Shown: positions 22,216-33,009 of the stretch, piece after piece | Layout of the letters: each line of letters starts with the position of its first letter | Numbering within the stretch: position 1 is the stretch's first letter | Assembly: GCA_021234155.1 (NCBI GenBank) | Contig: JAJEKV010000030.1 | Location: 13,834,079-13,898,078, forward strand | Reading direction: 5' to 3' | From: Isoetes taiwanensis | Lineage: Eukaryota; Streptophyta; Lycopodiopsida; Isoetales; Isoetaceae | DNA: 64,000 nt | Translations under genes and position numbers: made by a program | The notes under the pieces: generated by a model | The model's input: the letters and a program-made list of their open reading frames with translations, nothing else | What the model was told of the DNA's origin: nothing | Databases searched by the model: none

Positions 22216-23661
22216 CTCTGATTTTTCTCCTTGCTACAGTCTTTCTTTCTACAGCTTTCATTTCGAGAGTTTCATAGCTTTTCTTTTAACTCCAGGCTAC
22301 TAATATATGTCTTTTCAGTTTCGTCCTGATAACAGGCCTTCTGAATAATCTATTGCTACATCTTAATCTGTTGATACCAAATGAGTTCGTACACAGATCT
22401 ATTACGAACCGATCTACTTCAAGGAAGCTATAATCTATTGACACTGGCTGTATATGGCCGAATATAGCTGCCTTGCTACCAAGCTGACATAATCTTTGAG
22501 ATCTTTCTATTGATGTCCATGTGGGATCTGTTGCTGTTGTTTCGAAGTGTTTGTGTCGTTGTGGAGCTTGAGCACCTGTTCTCAACTTTGAAAACAGTAT
22601 TCATAGAAGTTCCTTTCTCATGAAGCTTGTATTTTTGACATATTTTTGCTTCTTATAGTAGATCAATGCGGCCACACTAAGGGCGAGATTCGTGTCCTTG
22701 CCATGGAGATCCCATCAGTATTTGTAGAAATATGAGAAGCTACAAATACGAGAACCATCACAAAACTGTTGTGGATATTCTGTGGGCAATTGGCAGCCAG
22801 TTACATGGACTAAAAGGAACAGATGTCTATTGCAACATTAAAGCAGCATGGCAGCTCAGCTTACAAGCTTCATTATCAGCTGCCCAAATCCATAGCTAAT
22901 CAACTAAGGTATTCAATAAATATATTACTGAACATCTTAAAACACTACAGGAACTGGTAGATAGGCCTATTATAATAGATAGGCCATATATACCTATCTA
23001 TACACATAGGGCATTAATCTATAATTAAAATTTCATCAGACTTTCACACATAATTCAATATATTTACATTATCAATGACAACATCTCACGCTCTACTTAC
23101 AATACTCCATAATATTCTACGATTCATATTCCTTACACATAATATACTCACAATTATATTAGCATGTCTGCCAACAATTAAACATAGTTTTATGCTCTAA
23201 CTAGTCAAAGTTACTCAAATATCCTTTCTCTTTGTATTCTTTTTGCCTTCATTTCCTTGGGCATAACGATGACTCATTTTGTGGGCTAAATTAGGGTATT
23301 TGCGGTGATGTTTGTGGTCATTTATGATAACCACCTTTATTTATAATGACTCTAAAAGTATTAAAATAGTAAAATGTTCAATGGTTCTTAGGTTATTTAT
23401 TGTGGATTTGCGCCATATTCCACTGGGAAGTCTGTTTTGGCCGATCCTTCGACCTGTTCCTGGTGGAATATTGGGTTCATGCACAATTTTTCACCCAAAT
23501 TTACTAGAATTCCTGGACTCTATTATTCCTATTTGCTAATTTAATTTAATTAAATGACGACTCTACTCGTGGAAAAAGTTTTCCCACTTTTCGAGGTTCA
23601 CTGTTGGGATTTTCACCCCAACTTTTTACTAGGCTAGTTAGTTTTCTATCATAAGCTGATG
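22216..23661. other. Unassigned stretch left of the gypsy-1 5' LTR
   Basis: No gene recognised on either strand, and no gag- or protease-like frame on the minus strand where the internal part of gypsy-1 would be expected. The left inversion breakpoint probably lies in or near the right part of this stretch. Confidence 0.35.
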
Positions 23662-23704
23662 GCCAATGCTTGATTTTGGTCAACCAATGCTTGATTTTGG
23701 TCAA
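23662..23704. repeat. 22-bp direct duplication next to the PBS
   Basis: CCAATGCTTGATTTTGGTCA occurs twice in tandem within the leader just inside the gypsy-1 5' LTR. Confidence 0.8.
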
Positions 23705-23715
23705 CCAAGATCATT

Positions 23716-23727
23716 GCTCTGATACCA
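23716..23727 (-). other. Primer-binding site of gypsy-1 (tRNA-iMet type)
   Basis: On the minus strand TGGTATCAGAGC follows the LTR terminus CACA after a single A. This is the usual plant LTR-retrotransposon PBS complementary to initiator tRNA-Met. It proves that the LTR at 23729-25303 is a 5' LTR facing left. Confidence 0.9.
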
Positions 23728-23728
23728 T

Positions 23729-25303
23729 TGTGACGCTCCTTGCGCTATATACGACAGCCCGCCGTATACATCGAAGGACCTTCCCCATCCAACGGCACCC
23801 ATCGTATGGGCCCTCTGTCTAACTCGCGTCTGGGGTCCAGACTATCGAGTAGAGGACACAGAGGTGTCATTCCGTCCCGTCCTCTAGGGGTCCCTATGTC
23901 AGCGGAAGCAAAATATACAACATAAGCACTAGCAACAATAACAACAAACTATCTCGAAGGGTAGTGATAATCCATCTGTCCATGTTATCAAATACAAACA
24001 ATACAATGAATGCATCAAATACATCAAATAGAGGCTCCTACCCAAGGCTCAGACTCAAGGGGGAGTCGACTGACGGCTGGGGCCTCCAGATAGAACAGAC
24101 TGAATTATGGCAATGACATGGGCTGGCAATAGACAATGGCTAGGGTTGACCACTCCATCCGCCCCTCCTGTGCATACTTTGCAGATAGGCTAAATCAGGC
24201 TCTGGCATGACTGTAACTTGCCGGAGACGTAATCTCATGGTATCACCCAACGAGACTACTCCGGGTTGCATCTTCCCCGAGGTCGGAAGGGTTGCATCTC
24301 CCCTTCCCGGAGTGCAGTGGTTCCATGGGTGGCTAGAGGATCGTGGCGACACACGTCCATACCCAACTGAACTCCCCAAAACAAGAGACAAGCCGACACT
24401 TGCAACTCTTGAGAGTCAGGGCGACACCATTGACCCAAGAAGTGTCGGACCCATACCCGACCCACACGAAGTGACCGACTATGAGCCTAGCCCACTATAG
24501 GACCCCAGTAGCCGCGCTCAGCAGGGTCCTCCTTCCACTTTGCCATTGACCCCGTTGTGTGGTGCTCAGTCACTCCATAGCCTCTGTAGCCAGGTGGGCT
24601 CTATGCATAGGCCGCATAATAATGGGAACTAATGGGTTTAAACTAGGAGCATCATCTACTAGTGGCTACTAGGTCTCTACCCCCTTTCCAATACATAAGA
24701 GGTGCAAACATGAGATCAACCAACATCATATCAACATAATCTTGATAATAAATGAGAATAACAACTAATCCTAATCACCTACATCTAACTTATAGTTAGG
24801 GTTCATTGATTAGGGTTCATGTTCAGGACAATAGGTTCTAGAATGTCTCTACTGCAATACTAGAATCTATTCGAAATACCTGCCCCTGACGCCCTATCGC
24901 TAAGTCCTTGGTTCTCCATCTCTAGCAAGTGTTGGAGAAGATGATCCTCCTCTGCTGTTGCAACTCAGGCTGTCGAAGACGGTCTTCGAGTCGGAGCTCT
25001 GATCGCGAACTGGTGGGTCTGAGGTTGGTGGAGCCAAAAGTGGCTAGGGTTTAGGGTCTAGCCTTTTATATGTTAGGGTTTACATGAATGCCATATGGCT
25101 CCCATAGGTGCGTTTATGTGGCGGTTCGCCTATAAGGTGAGGCCATGTGGAAATGGCTTCTTACCTTAGGTTGGCTAAGTTATGTAGATAACTTAGTTAT
25201 CTCCCCCACATTAGGTGTATACAAGTCTACTTATGTAGAGTTGTATGGTGATGTGGCCATGGGATATACGTATTTATACCGTATGTTCTAGGGGAACGTC
25301 ACA
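23729..25303 (-). repeat. gypsy-1 5' LTR (1575 bp), minus orientation
   Basis: Read on the minus strand it starts TGTGACGTTCCCC (25303) and ends GGAGCGTCACA (23729), with TG...CA ends and an adjacent PBS. A TATTTATA at 25271-25278 is the TATA box on the minus strand. It is the inverted homologue of the LTR at 36526-38074. The base block outside it, CATAT at 25304-25308 (ATATG on the minus strand), equals the ATATG that follows the other LTR at 38075-38079. The ORFs inside (for example at 24207) are fortuitous and recur in both LTRs. Confidence 0.9.
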
Positions 25304-26538
25304 CATATGTTTATAATTGCTTGGCTAATACCAATCAAACATCCAAAGCCAGCCTTTACTGGAATCTCCCTGTTGATACTGGAATAGCTCTTTTCAGGAA
25401 TGTATTGTCAATTTCATTATGTTTAAAAGTAAATTTAGAAATTCAATCTCTTTCATTGCTTTATGGAATATTTGGAAGCATAGAAATAGATGTGTGCATG
25501 GGGGGCATAATCCTTCTCCTTTGTGGATTAAGTTGCAGGTTATATATGATATTGTACTCACTGCTACTGCTCATAAATATAGAAACTTTGATTCCCATAT
25601 AGACAATAACTGGCATACAATAGGGAATTATTTTGGCTATTATGGCTTGTTTAAGCTTTTCTGCCATCAATCATCGACTAACTCTGAAATATTTGATGCT
25701 AGATTATCTGATGAATTGCAAATTCAAGCTCAACCTTGATCTTGATGATGCTGAAGTTGCAAAGTATAATCCAAGAAACCTGTCAGTTCATAGGATTTGG
25801 GATTATAATTTTTGGCCAGGATCAATAAGAGGCAGGTTAATTCAGAACATATAGCAAGTTCCAGAGAAAGAGATTTTATGGGCCAGGGAATTCTGTAAGG
25901 AAACATATCTGATGTTTATATTGTTATGGGTTTTGGAAAACAATAGCAACAACATGACAGATCAGCAATTTGAATTTTACAGAGAGTGCTATTACTATCA
26001 TAGGCGCAGGGCAAACTGTTATAGGACTATGATTCATCTCGTGTCCACTTGTAACTCAGATAGGCTGATCGAGTTGGTTAACTGGGGAAATAGTGGGAGA
26101 CCTATTCTGCAGCCACAATTCCGGGATTATTTCCACTTCCTAGATACCTATGATTTTTTACCACTGCTTGCTTCATTTTTGTACATGTTATTGGCTCAAC
26201 AGTAAATGCATAAAACCTCCTCGATCTTCATTTTGAAAATCCATGCTACTTCTCTTTGCCTGATGGAGTTTTGCACTGAATGGATTATCTACAGTGTCAT
26301 TCAGACTTTATTTTGAAGGGCAATCTTCAACATTTCGAGTTCCTAAGTTACTATATGCATGGAAATTACATTCATGCTTAATGTTTAAATTATCAACAAA
26401 ATATGCTACTATTGAATTGAGGCTTATAACTCAATTCTATTTTGTGGTGATCATTTATTATGATCTCTTTTTTATGTTTACTTAGTTTTCATAATTAATG
26501 ACTAAAAAACTTCACTCTTTCAAAAAAAAAAAAAAAAA
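25304..26538 (+). pseudogene. L1-A 3' piece: ORF2 C-terminus, 3' region and poly(A)
   Basis: The plus strand encodes the tail of an L1 ORF2 (SFIALWNIWKHRNRCVHGG near 25437-25500), matching WAIWKHRNRVAMEN in L1-B. Further frames (25740-26205, including RDYFHFLDTYDFLPLLASF) are unrecognised and probably L1 3' sequence. The piece ends with a 17-bp poly(A) at 26522-26538. It lies directly against the gypsy-1 5' LTR. Because that LTR belongs with the element inside L1-A at 38 kb, this is the missing 3' part of L1-A, separated by the inversion. Confidence 0.7.
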
Positions 26539-26566
26539 CCTTTTTACTCTGTACAAATTTTTTTTT

Positions 26567-27059
26567 AATATAATAATCAACACACAACTACCATTAACAT
26601 TATTAATATAAACTATTGTATTTAACACATTTAAATTAAAATCCCCCTTAAACCCCCTTTGGTTTGGGTGCATATTCACACGGGGGGTTATGTAGGGCAG
26701 CGAGAGCCCCAAAAATATATTTACAATACATGTACAAAATTAACACCATTAAGTATATTCTCTCAAATCTTATAGTATTTTGCAAACTTTAATATACAGT
26801 ATACAAAAACTTGTACATGCATACCCCACAAACGAGGATCGCTATGTATGGTCCAGATCTTGGAATAAAGGGCAAATATGCCCATCTGACAGCTCTCGTT
26901 GCCCGGAGTAACCCCCCGTGTGAATATGCACCCAAACCAAAGGGGGTTTAAGGGGGATTTTAATTTAAATGTGTTAAATACAATAGTTTATATTAATAAT
27001 GTTAATGGTAGTTGTGTGTTGATTATTATATTAAAAAAAAATTTGGGCCCTTCGGGCCC
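26567..27059. repeat. FB1-b: fold-back repeat
   Basis: Inverted arms 26567-26708 and 26892-27032 with a ~185-bp loop, then a perfect hairpin GGGCCCTTCGGGCCC at 27045-27059. The loop plus right arm (26722-27062) is a direct repeat of FB1-c (28061-28400), so the pectinesterase fragment is flanked by ~340-bp direct repeats. Confidence 0.85.
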
Positions 27060-27378
27060 TAACTAAAGCAAACATAGGTAAACATTATGGGTCTAAACAT
27101 TAATATCTAGCATTAATTACTAAAAAGCACAATAACATCAAGACAAACAAATTATTTCCAAATATACGTAAACACACTGTAATAAAATGGGCAAAAACAA
27201 TAATATCATAAGGTTTACTGAAAGGGGCCATGGCGCCCAATATAAAGCCAGTACAATCCAGCATGGGCATCCTGCAGAGCTCCAGATTTACCATATATCT
27301 GAGCAATCTAGTTTCCTAAGAACCTATCTCGGCTTTGTTTGCGGTTAAAGCAACTAGGGATGAAGAAATGTACATGAT

Positions 27379-27975
27379 TTATGGCTCTTGGACTGCCCCA
27401 TACTGAAGCCAGAGGTTGTTGTCTCTATCACTTTTACCCCAGTCATTCCAGCCTTGTGGAGAGACTATGTTTCCCATCCATGTATAGAGGAACACAACAT
27501 TAGAGCTAGGGCCCCAAGCTCGCCCTAAATAAGTCATGCCAGAGCCACTTATGCTGCTATGCAAAAATGAAAACCCTGTCTGCAAAGATCGTCTGTATCT
27601 CCTTTGACAAATGATGTAAACCAACAAAGTTATGTGCCCAGTATATCGACAATTCGCGGCACAATGTTTGTGCATTAGTTTTTTCTTCAAGAACAGGATA
27701 TGGGGGAATTTAATGTGCTATTACAGTAGAAAGTTCAAAAATGACATAAACCTGATATAAACCTGATATAATGATCTCCCATTGCCGAATATAAAATCCA
27801 CCGTCCTTTCAATATAGCAATTCTTGAAATAATGGCGACCTCTGTGATCATAAAGCGTGTGTTGGTGGCCCAAGAATATGCAATTGTAAAATGCAGCTTT
27901 GTCACCGTGATTCTAAGTCGGGCCCCGACCTCCACGTTGATCGGGTTTTGGGGCGGTCGCGAGAATTCTAAATGT
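27379..27975 (-). pseudogene. Pectinesterase (pectin methylesterase) gene fragment
   Basis: Two exon-like pieces on the minus strand. The first (~27975-27763) reads ARLRIT, then after a 1-bp loss [40 protein letters not shown] and GNGRSLYQ, ending CAG|GTTTATATC, a valid donor. The second (to 27379) reads TGFSFLHSSISGSGMTYLGR, AWGPSSNVVF and MGNIVSPQGWNDWGKSDRDN. These are PME signatures: QDTL, DFIFG, GRAWG and PQGW..W. The first catalytic Asp (QDTL) is His here; DFIFG Asp and GRAW Arg remain. The N-terminal pro-region and first catalytic-domain exons are absent. It is a captured, inactive fragment. Confidence 0.85.
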
Positions 27976-28060
27976 GTATTTTCTGAACTGAAGGTGTAAT
28001 ATTAGTGATGTCCTTAGACGAAGAACTTATATGACTCCACAAAAGGGCTGCCGTAATCTT

Positions 28061-28393
28061 ACAATACATGTACAAAATTAACACCATTAAGTACATTCAC
28101 TCAAATCTTATAGTATTTTGCAAACCTCAAGATACAGTATACAAAAACTTGTACATGCATACCCCACAAACGAGGATCGCTATGTATGGTCCAGATCTTG
28201 GAATAAAGGGCAAATATGCCCATCTGACAGCTCTCGTTGCCCGGAGTAACCCCCCGTGTGAATATGCACCCAAACCAAAGGGGGTTTCAGGGGGATTTTC
28301 ATTTAAATGTGTTGGATGCAATGGTTTGTAGTAATAATGTCACTGTTAATTATATGTTGGTAGTTAAAAAAAAAATTTGGGCCCTTCGGGCCC
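28061..28393. repeat. FB1-c: half fold-back repeat
   Basis: Contains the loop and one arm of FB1 and ends with the hairpin GGGCCCTTCGGGCCC (28379-28393). The left arm is missing. Confidence 0.85.
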
Positions 28394-28469
28394 TAACAAA
28401 ATCAGCAAAAAACAAGATAAACGCATTAAAAAAAACTATGGTGCTGCACCACATACTCAAGTTATAAAA

Positions 28470-28594
28470 AGTATTTTAGAATTTGCCAAATCACACCACA
28501 TTTTGCATACATGTCCACAAGAGCATTTGCTACTGCGGCATCAAACTGCATCAAACTGGAAACCCTTTTTGATAATTTGCAAACACTTGTGCAT
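28470..28594 (-). pseudogene. PPR protein fragment
   Basis: On the minus strand: HKCLQIIKKGFQFDA, then VANALVDMYAKCG. This is the signature of plant PLS-class pentatricopeptide repeat proteins (V.NALVDMYAKCG). A ~10-bp tandem duplication (CAGTTTGATG twice, ~28539-28560) shifts the frame between the two parts. After KCG the similarity ends. Only about one repeat unit is present, in the middle of a multi-gene chimera, so it is a captured shard and not a gene. Confidence 0.75.
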
Positions 28595-28677
28595 GTCATC
28601 CAATTATATGAGACAAGCCTAGGATGATAAAGCTGCCTTGTTTTAATATAAATACAATGATGTGCAATAGTTGCATG

Positions 28678-28929
28678 ATGGGTAACGGAAATAGAAGGTA
28701 ACGCAATGCTGCATCAAACATCTCCTGCATAGAACAAGCATAAGTGTTTGAAATAAAGAAATGATAAAGCTCAGATTTAGACAAATGTGAATACCTGATC
28801 CAATTCAATGTGAAAACCAGTAATTCTTCTGATTCTTGCTTTATAATAATCAGATCTCGCAGCCAGAAATGCGTTGTGGCATCTAAATCTCATTCCCTCC
28901 ACCAGAACGCATATATCGGCATGATCCTC
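28678..28929 (-). pseudogene. BTB/POZ (ankyrin-BTB-type) gene fragment with an intron
   Basis: Exon piece 28929-28795 on the minus strand reads EDHADICVLVEGMRFRCHNA and FLAARSDYYKARI, a BTB/POZ core (D..F.VEG..F.AH...L.ARS.YF). It ends GATCAG|GTATTC. After a ~70-bp intron ending TATGCAG, a second exon from 28724 reads EMFDAALRYLLFPL in phase, resembling the segment that follows the BTB core in plant ankyrin-BTB proteins. Similarity stops near 28680. Intron and phase are preserved, so this is a genomic copy. A stop lies just upstream of 28929. Confidence 0.7.
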
Positions 28930-29373
28930 TTAGAGATTTGCCGAACCAAAAATCTGCCATAGCCATGGAAGCCCAAAGCTCGGCTGCCGAAATAGCTCAT
29001 GATTATATGGCTGAGATGAAGGATCCACCATACCCTAGATTATCAGATGTTATATTTGCAAAATAGTAATATCAGATGCCTTCTAAGTTATAATAGGCAG
29101 AAGGCATTTCATTGCCTTTGAAAGATCTACGTCCAGAAGTCAGTCATTCTTTTGCTGCCTTGACAGTATAAATATAAACTCTATGGAGAGTAGAGAACTC
29201 ATAGGAAAACTCTATAATAAACCTTAGGCGTTGGAGCTTTGGCATGGTAAAGGTAACGACGTAGACAACTGTTAGGTAATAAGTCAGATCCTTCAGTCAG
29301 ACAATGTAAACAGACAGCCTATCGAATAGGAAAAATCCAAATGATCCATTGCCATTTACAAAGTAAGACCAAC

Positions 29374-29473
29374 CTCTTATCTTCTTGCCAACATCAGAGT
29401 AAACACCAGGTCCCTTGGCCATAGCTGCGGGTTTACCAAGGACCCTTGATTATCAAAACATTCCACCGCTACC
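29374..29473 (-). pseudogene. VDAC/porin first coding exon
   Basis: After an acceptor (TTGCAG|GG at ~29473) and a short 5' UTR, an ATG at 29422-29420 opens MAKGPGVYSDVGKKIR and the exon ends AAGATAAGAG|GTTGG at 29374. Plant mitochondrial outer-membrane porins begin M.KGPGLY..IGKKARDLLY, and their first coding exon ends at the equivalent phase-1 position. No further VDAC exon follows; BTB sequence takes over about 450 bp on. This is a captured 5' gene piece including UTR and splice sites. Confidence 0.8.
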
Positions 29474-30064
29474 CTGCAACATGTGAAAAAATGTTCACAT
29501 TGGGGTTACGTTCTCTGATAATACATGCCATCCAACTGGTCCTCGCAGAAACGCTGAACGCTTCAGAAATTTTTGAGAAGCATTATATCTATGTGATTTA
29601 ATGCCTGGTAGAAATGATCTATGGCCAAACGCGGAATCTTTTGCTATAGGCGATGAAGAAAAGCTGGCCGCGAAACTTGTTGGTGCTTGGATCCGTTCAA
29701 CGATACATAACTTGAAACCCTAACTCAAGAGGAATCGGGCACATTACACTCAAATTCGCAAGTTCTTGGAGTGAAATGATCTAAGAATCCCTAAGAAGGC
29801 AAAATCGGGATGTGCCTTGATGATTTGGGCTGGATTCTATGGCCCGGAGGCCGGATTAAGTGGAGTCGCTGGCCCCTCTCTAACACCGCGTTAGGTTTAA
29901 AAGAAAATAAAAATAAACAGTTAGTTCGAAATAGTTAAATGGAGTTAACACATGGGGATTTAAAAAAAGTCAAGTTAAAATGGTCATGCCCTAATCCACA
30001 CAACCCTAAAAAAACCCTAAAACTAATGGGAGGATATTCACCACAGGATTTGCCCCCTTTTTTT

Positions 30065-30206
30065 AAAATCAACGGCTTACAAAAGGGTGCACTCTAGAAA
30101 TACTATTTAGTACACCTGGATGAATACGGCCACCAAATCATATGAAAACCTTAGAGAAAACAGTACAAAAACACAAAAAAAACCCCCTGTTATAATGCTA
30201 CATATT
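30065..30206 (-). repeat. R2 repeat, copy 2, at the edge of the inserted block
   Basis: Reverse-complement copy of the 13132-13274 repeat. Its outer end (ATATGTAGCATTATAACAGG) is fused directly to PLE-B intron sequence, so R2 forms one terminus of the inserted block. Confidence 0.85.
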
Positions 30207-32196
30207 ACCTTTAAATGATCTTATACAAGAACATTTTCAAGGTACAATTAGCAGCCCTAAACTAAATCAGGTGATATTTAATTTAGGCCTTAATAAGGCT
30301 ACAAGATCCAATATATGTATTACTAGAAAAAGCAGAAAACATTCTTTATTCTTATAATCCTGTTCATACATAATTTTCAAAATTCCAGATACCCTAGCTT
30401 AAATATACTTATAAATGAATCATTATCCAAGGGAAAATTTAACCAGACCAGGATTGTATCCAAACAAAACTTCCCAAGTAAAATACAAATGTAGATTTCT
30501 TGATTTTTCCTTGATAACAACACTGTATGCTGCTCTAGACTTATCCAAATCGAAAGAATGGGAGAAAACAAGCATAAGAGCAAGAAATCCTGTTACCTGC
30601 ATCCAACCATGCCAAAGTTAGCAATAAACTTGGTAACTAGACAAGGGATGACAGGTAAGCTACAGATTTCTTGGGTTCATCACCCTTCACTTTACATGTA
30701 ATCAAATATAAGTTAAAAGATCATAGGAAATATGACAATTACTACATGCTTTACCATTGCATGTATGTTACTGATCATAAACAGATAATTCCCACTCAAC
30801 AAGCATGTTAATAACAAGGAAAATCAAACCCTATTATGATGTCTGCTCTAGAATTATGAGGAAAACTTTGTATTCCAGCAATGTATACATAAACTACCTC
30901 ATTACTAGGAACCCAAGTTATACTAAGAAAAACAAATGCAGTATGTAACCCATATTTATGACCACAGCTCGAGGCCACATCCTAAAGTTACATTTTCTTG
31001 TAAAATCATAACCAAGAGGAATTATGAATGAACCATAAGTATAATAAACCATATAAGCAATGAATTTGTAATAAAAAGCTATTTGCCTATGCTACTTATT
31101 AGATCAACTAAGAAACACTCAACAATTTTTCAGATCTGATCAATCTTAACAAATTTGTTAACCATCTCATTATGACATATATTATTCAAAACATTAGCCA
31201 ATAGTATCTTAAAAATCAGGCAATAACCGCCAAACTCAATTTATCAAGCACTTCTCCTATGCAAAATTTTAAGGAAAAGCATAAATCACATTATTAACCT
31301 ATTTGTCAAACCTGGTTTGCTTGAGGCTGCCTATCAGCCTGTTGTGACAGATCCGAGCTCTTTTCCTTAGCTAGCAAGCCACCATGGAACTTGTCTACAC
31401 CCGTAACCAGCAGGATCATGGACCAAGCCATCTACATTACCCATGTTCCCAACTCGTTCATTGATCATACCATCAGACAGGGAATTACACACATGATCAA
31501 CACCAATGCCACTAACTGCTGCTGCTACAGATGCTGCACCAGAATCCCCTATGGCTGGAATCACCACAGTTTTGTGGAATGAAAAGGTCTTGGCCTTTTT
31601 GGTAGCTTTAGATTTCTCTTCCTCTAACCTTTTCCTTGTTGCCATGTTCAGATCACCCTTCTTCCAGCCCATATCAAACATTAAGATAACAACAACATTG
31701 AGCAACGAGGCAAGATCATAGGCCTTACAGGGAACACAAAGACCCCTATAAAAACCAATTTTACCGGCCATTTTCAACTAATCCTTACAGTCCCAGATAC
31801 CGACTGTTCTAAATTTGCATGTCGGGCTCATACCTGGAGTTCAGACAACTCACTGAAGTACACGCCTGTCAACCAATTCCGTTAAGTTCTTTTGCCATAA
31901 CCGGAGTTCACTACCCGAGCATTTTTCGTAACCCTAACTACCTATTAGGTTTTTTCCTTTGCCCTAGGATTTAATTTACTTTTTTAAGTGAAATATACTA
32001 ATACTGACCTTTACAAACTTATTGGGCCCATGCTCCAAAGTCTAAATGAAGCTACCCTGCCCGATAGGTGCAACTTAATTCCTGCACCTTAACTTAAAAC
32101 AAGTTAAACACAATTATAAAAAAACTGTCATGAAATTTACAGTACTGCATAAAGCACAACTCTTCAAATTTATAAGCTCATGGAGATATATGGTAC
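30207..32196 (-). mobile_element. PLE-B: inverted partial copy of the RT element
   Basis: Closely similar to 1816-3776 of PLE-A in reverse complement, covering the 5' flank, exon 1 and most of intron 1. A further 22 bp of the same intron lie at 26539-26560, beyond the inserted block. The exons with RT motifs are absent. At 32196 the similarity ends at the same point as in PLE-A (GGTACCATATATCTCC), which is either the element's 5' end or the inversion breakpoint. Confidence 0.85.
31367..31777 (-). pseudogene. PLE-B exon 1, reading frame better preserved than in PLE-A
   Basis: A 136-codon frame starting MKMAGKIGFYRG. The segment after the basic region (KRLEEEKSKATKKAK) continues in frame where PLE-A has a 1-bp deletion. 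Near its end a ~10-bp loss changes the frame (PAGYGCRQVPWW), so this copy too is damaged, at a different place. Confidence 0.6.
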
Positions 32197-33009
32197 CAAG
32201 ATCCATTAAACATTACTAATAAAAAACCCTTCCTCCATCCGTAGGTTGGGGGACCTTGCAATTACGTATAATTGCCAAAGATCTTAAGGTAACAACAAGG
32301 AGAGTAGGACCTTGTACCACAAGGTCCTACCCGTCCTATGTTTCATAAAAGTCTTATTGAATACTCATTAATCTTTTAAGCTCCCACAACATACAGGCTA
32401 TCAGCACTTCCTGGCTTCGGGAGTCATTCCAAACTTTGCGAGAACATCGACCATGACTTGGCACGAGAAAAAGTAGTTCCAGCACTGGAAGGATGCTCAA
32501 CATGGAACATGCTACGAAACGTCTGCCACGACCTCAAACTCAAAAGACATTAAGGAGCACTTCAAATTCAAACGTCGACGTCAACATTAGATCTGCAATG
32601 GATCTACAAAGTAGATACAACTTAAATTATGTTCTTGAATTAAAACTTTGAGATCACATATGTGTCATGAGTATAAGTGTTTTTGCTATAATTCTTCTAC
32701 GAGTAAGATAAATAAAAGCAGCAACAACACCATAGTAACCACTTTGCATAAGGTGTATTCGTGATCAATGTTTGCAGCTAGAAACTTTACGATACTCTCG
32801 CAGAACCCGGGTAGTCAAGGTAAGAAAATTGCCTCAAGAATGCAGTGCATATCATAAATGCATCATTAAGGATGGGATTGAATATATCCCTAAGCTTGCA
32901 GTCGTCGACCCAGATCAAAAGAATAAAAAGGAGATGCAAGTACAAAGTAATTACCTAAGGCAATTGCCAAGTTAATTAAAGAGTTCCATGACCTATTACG
33001 GGATGAAAT
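32197..33009 (+). other. gypsy-1 internal sequence before RT, gag not visible
   Basis: Contains a 9-bp-stem hairpin (AGGACCTTG-TACCA-CAAGGTCCT, 32309-32331) and a short frame at 32772-32975. No gag zinc knuckle or protease motif is seen; these are deleted, decayed or lost at the inversion breakpoint, which must lie between the PLE-B end and here. Confidence 0.4.

Larger units (their letters stand above)
26558..30206 (-). mobile_element. Inserted block carrying fragments of four host genes
   Basis: Boundaries come from the interrupted PLE-B copy: PLE sequence runs ...AAAGGTAATA to the junction at ~30207 and resumes as TTTGTACAGAGTAAAAAGG at ~26560-26539; in PLE-A these are only 7 bp apart (3770-3805). 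On the minus strand the block begins with R2, then carries a VDAC exon, BTB/POZ exons, a PPR piece, FB1-c, a pectinesterase piece and FB1-b. All four gene pieces point the same way and keep splice sites, so they were copied at the DNA level. No Helitron terminus, TIR or target duplication is evident, so the carrier is undetermined. Confidence 0.7.

Noticed and set aside
24140-24500. ORFs such as MTVTCRRRNLMVSPNE in both gypsy-1 LTRs
   Set aside because: They lie inside LTRs, have frame differences between the two copies and no known domain; LTRs normally have no coding role.
26558-30206. Calling the gene-fragment block a Helitron
   Set aside because: No TC start, no terminal hairpin and no CTRR end at either boundary, although three genuine Helitron ends exist elsewhere in the window.
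1816-32196. Inversion caused by recombination between the inverted PLE copies (1816-3776 and 30207-32196)
   Set aside because: Flipping the segment between those repeats does not bring the gypsy-1 5' LTR next to its pol region; the breakpoints implied by the LTR, PBS and ATATG flanks are at about 23.65 and 32.2 kb.
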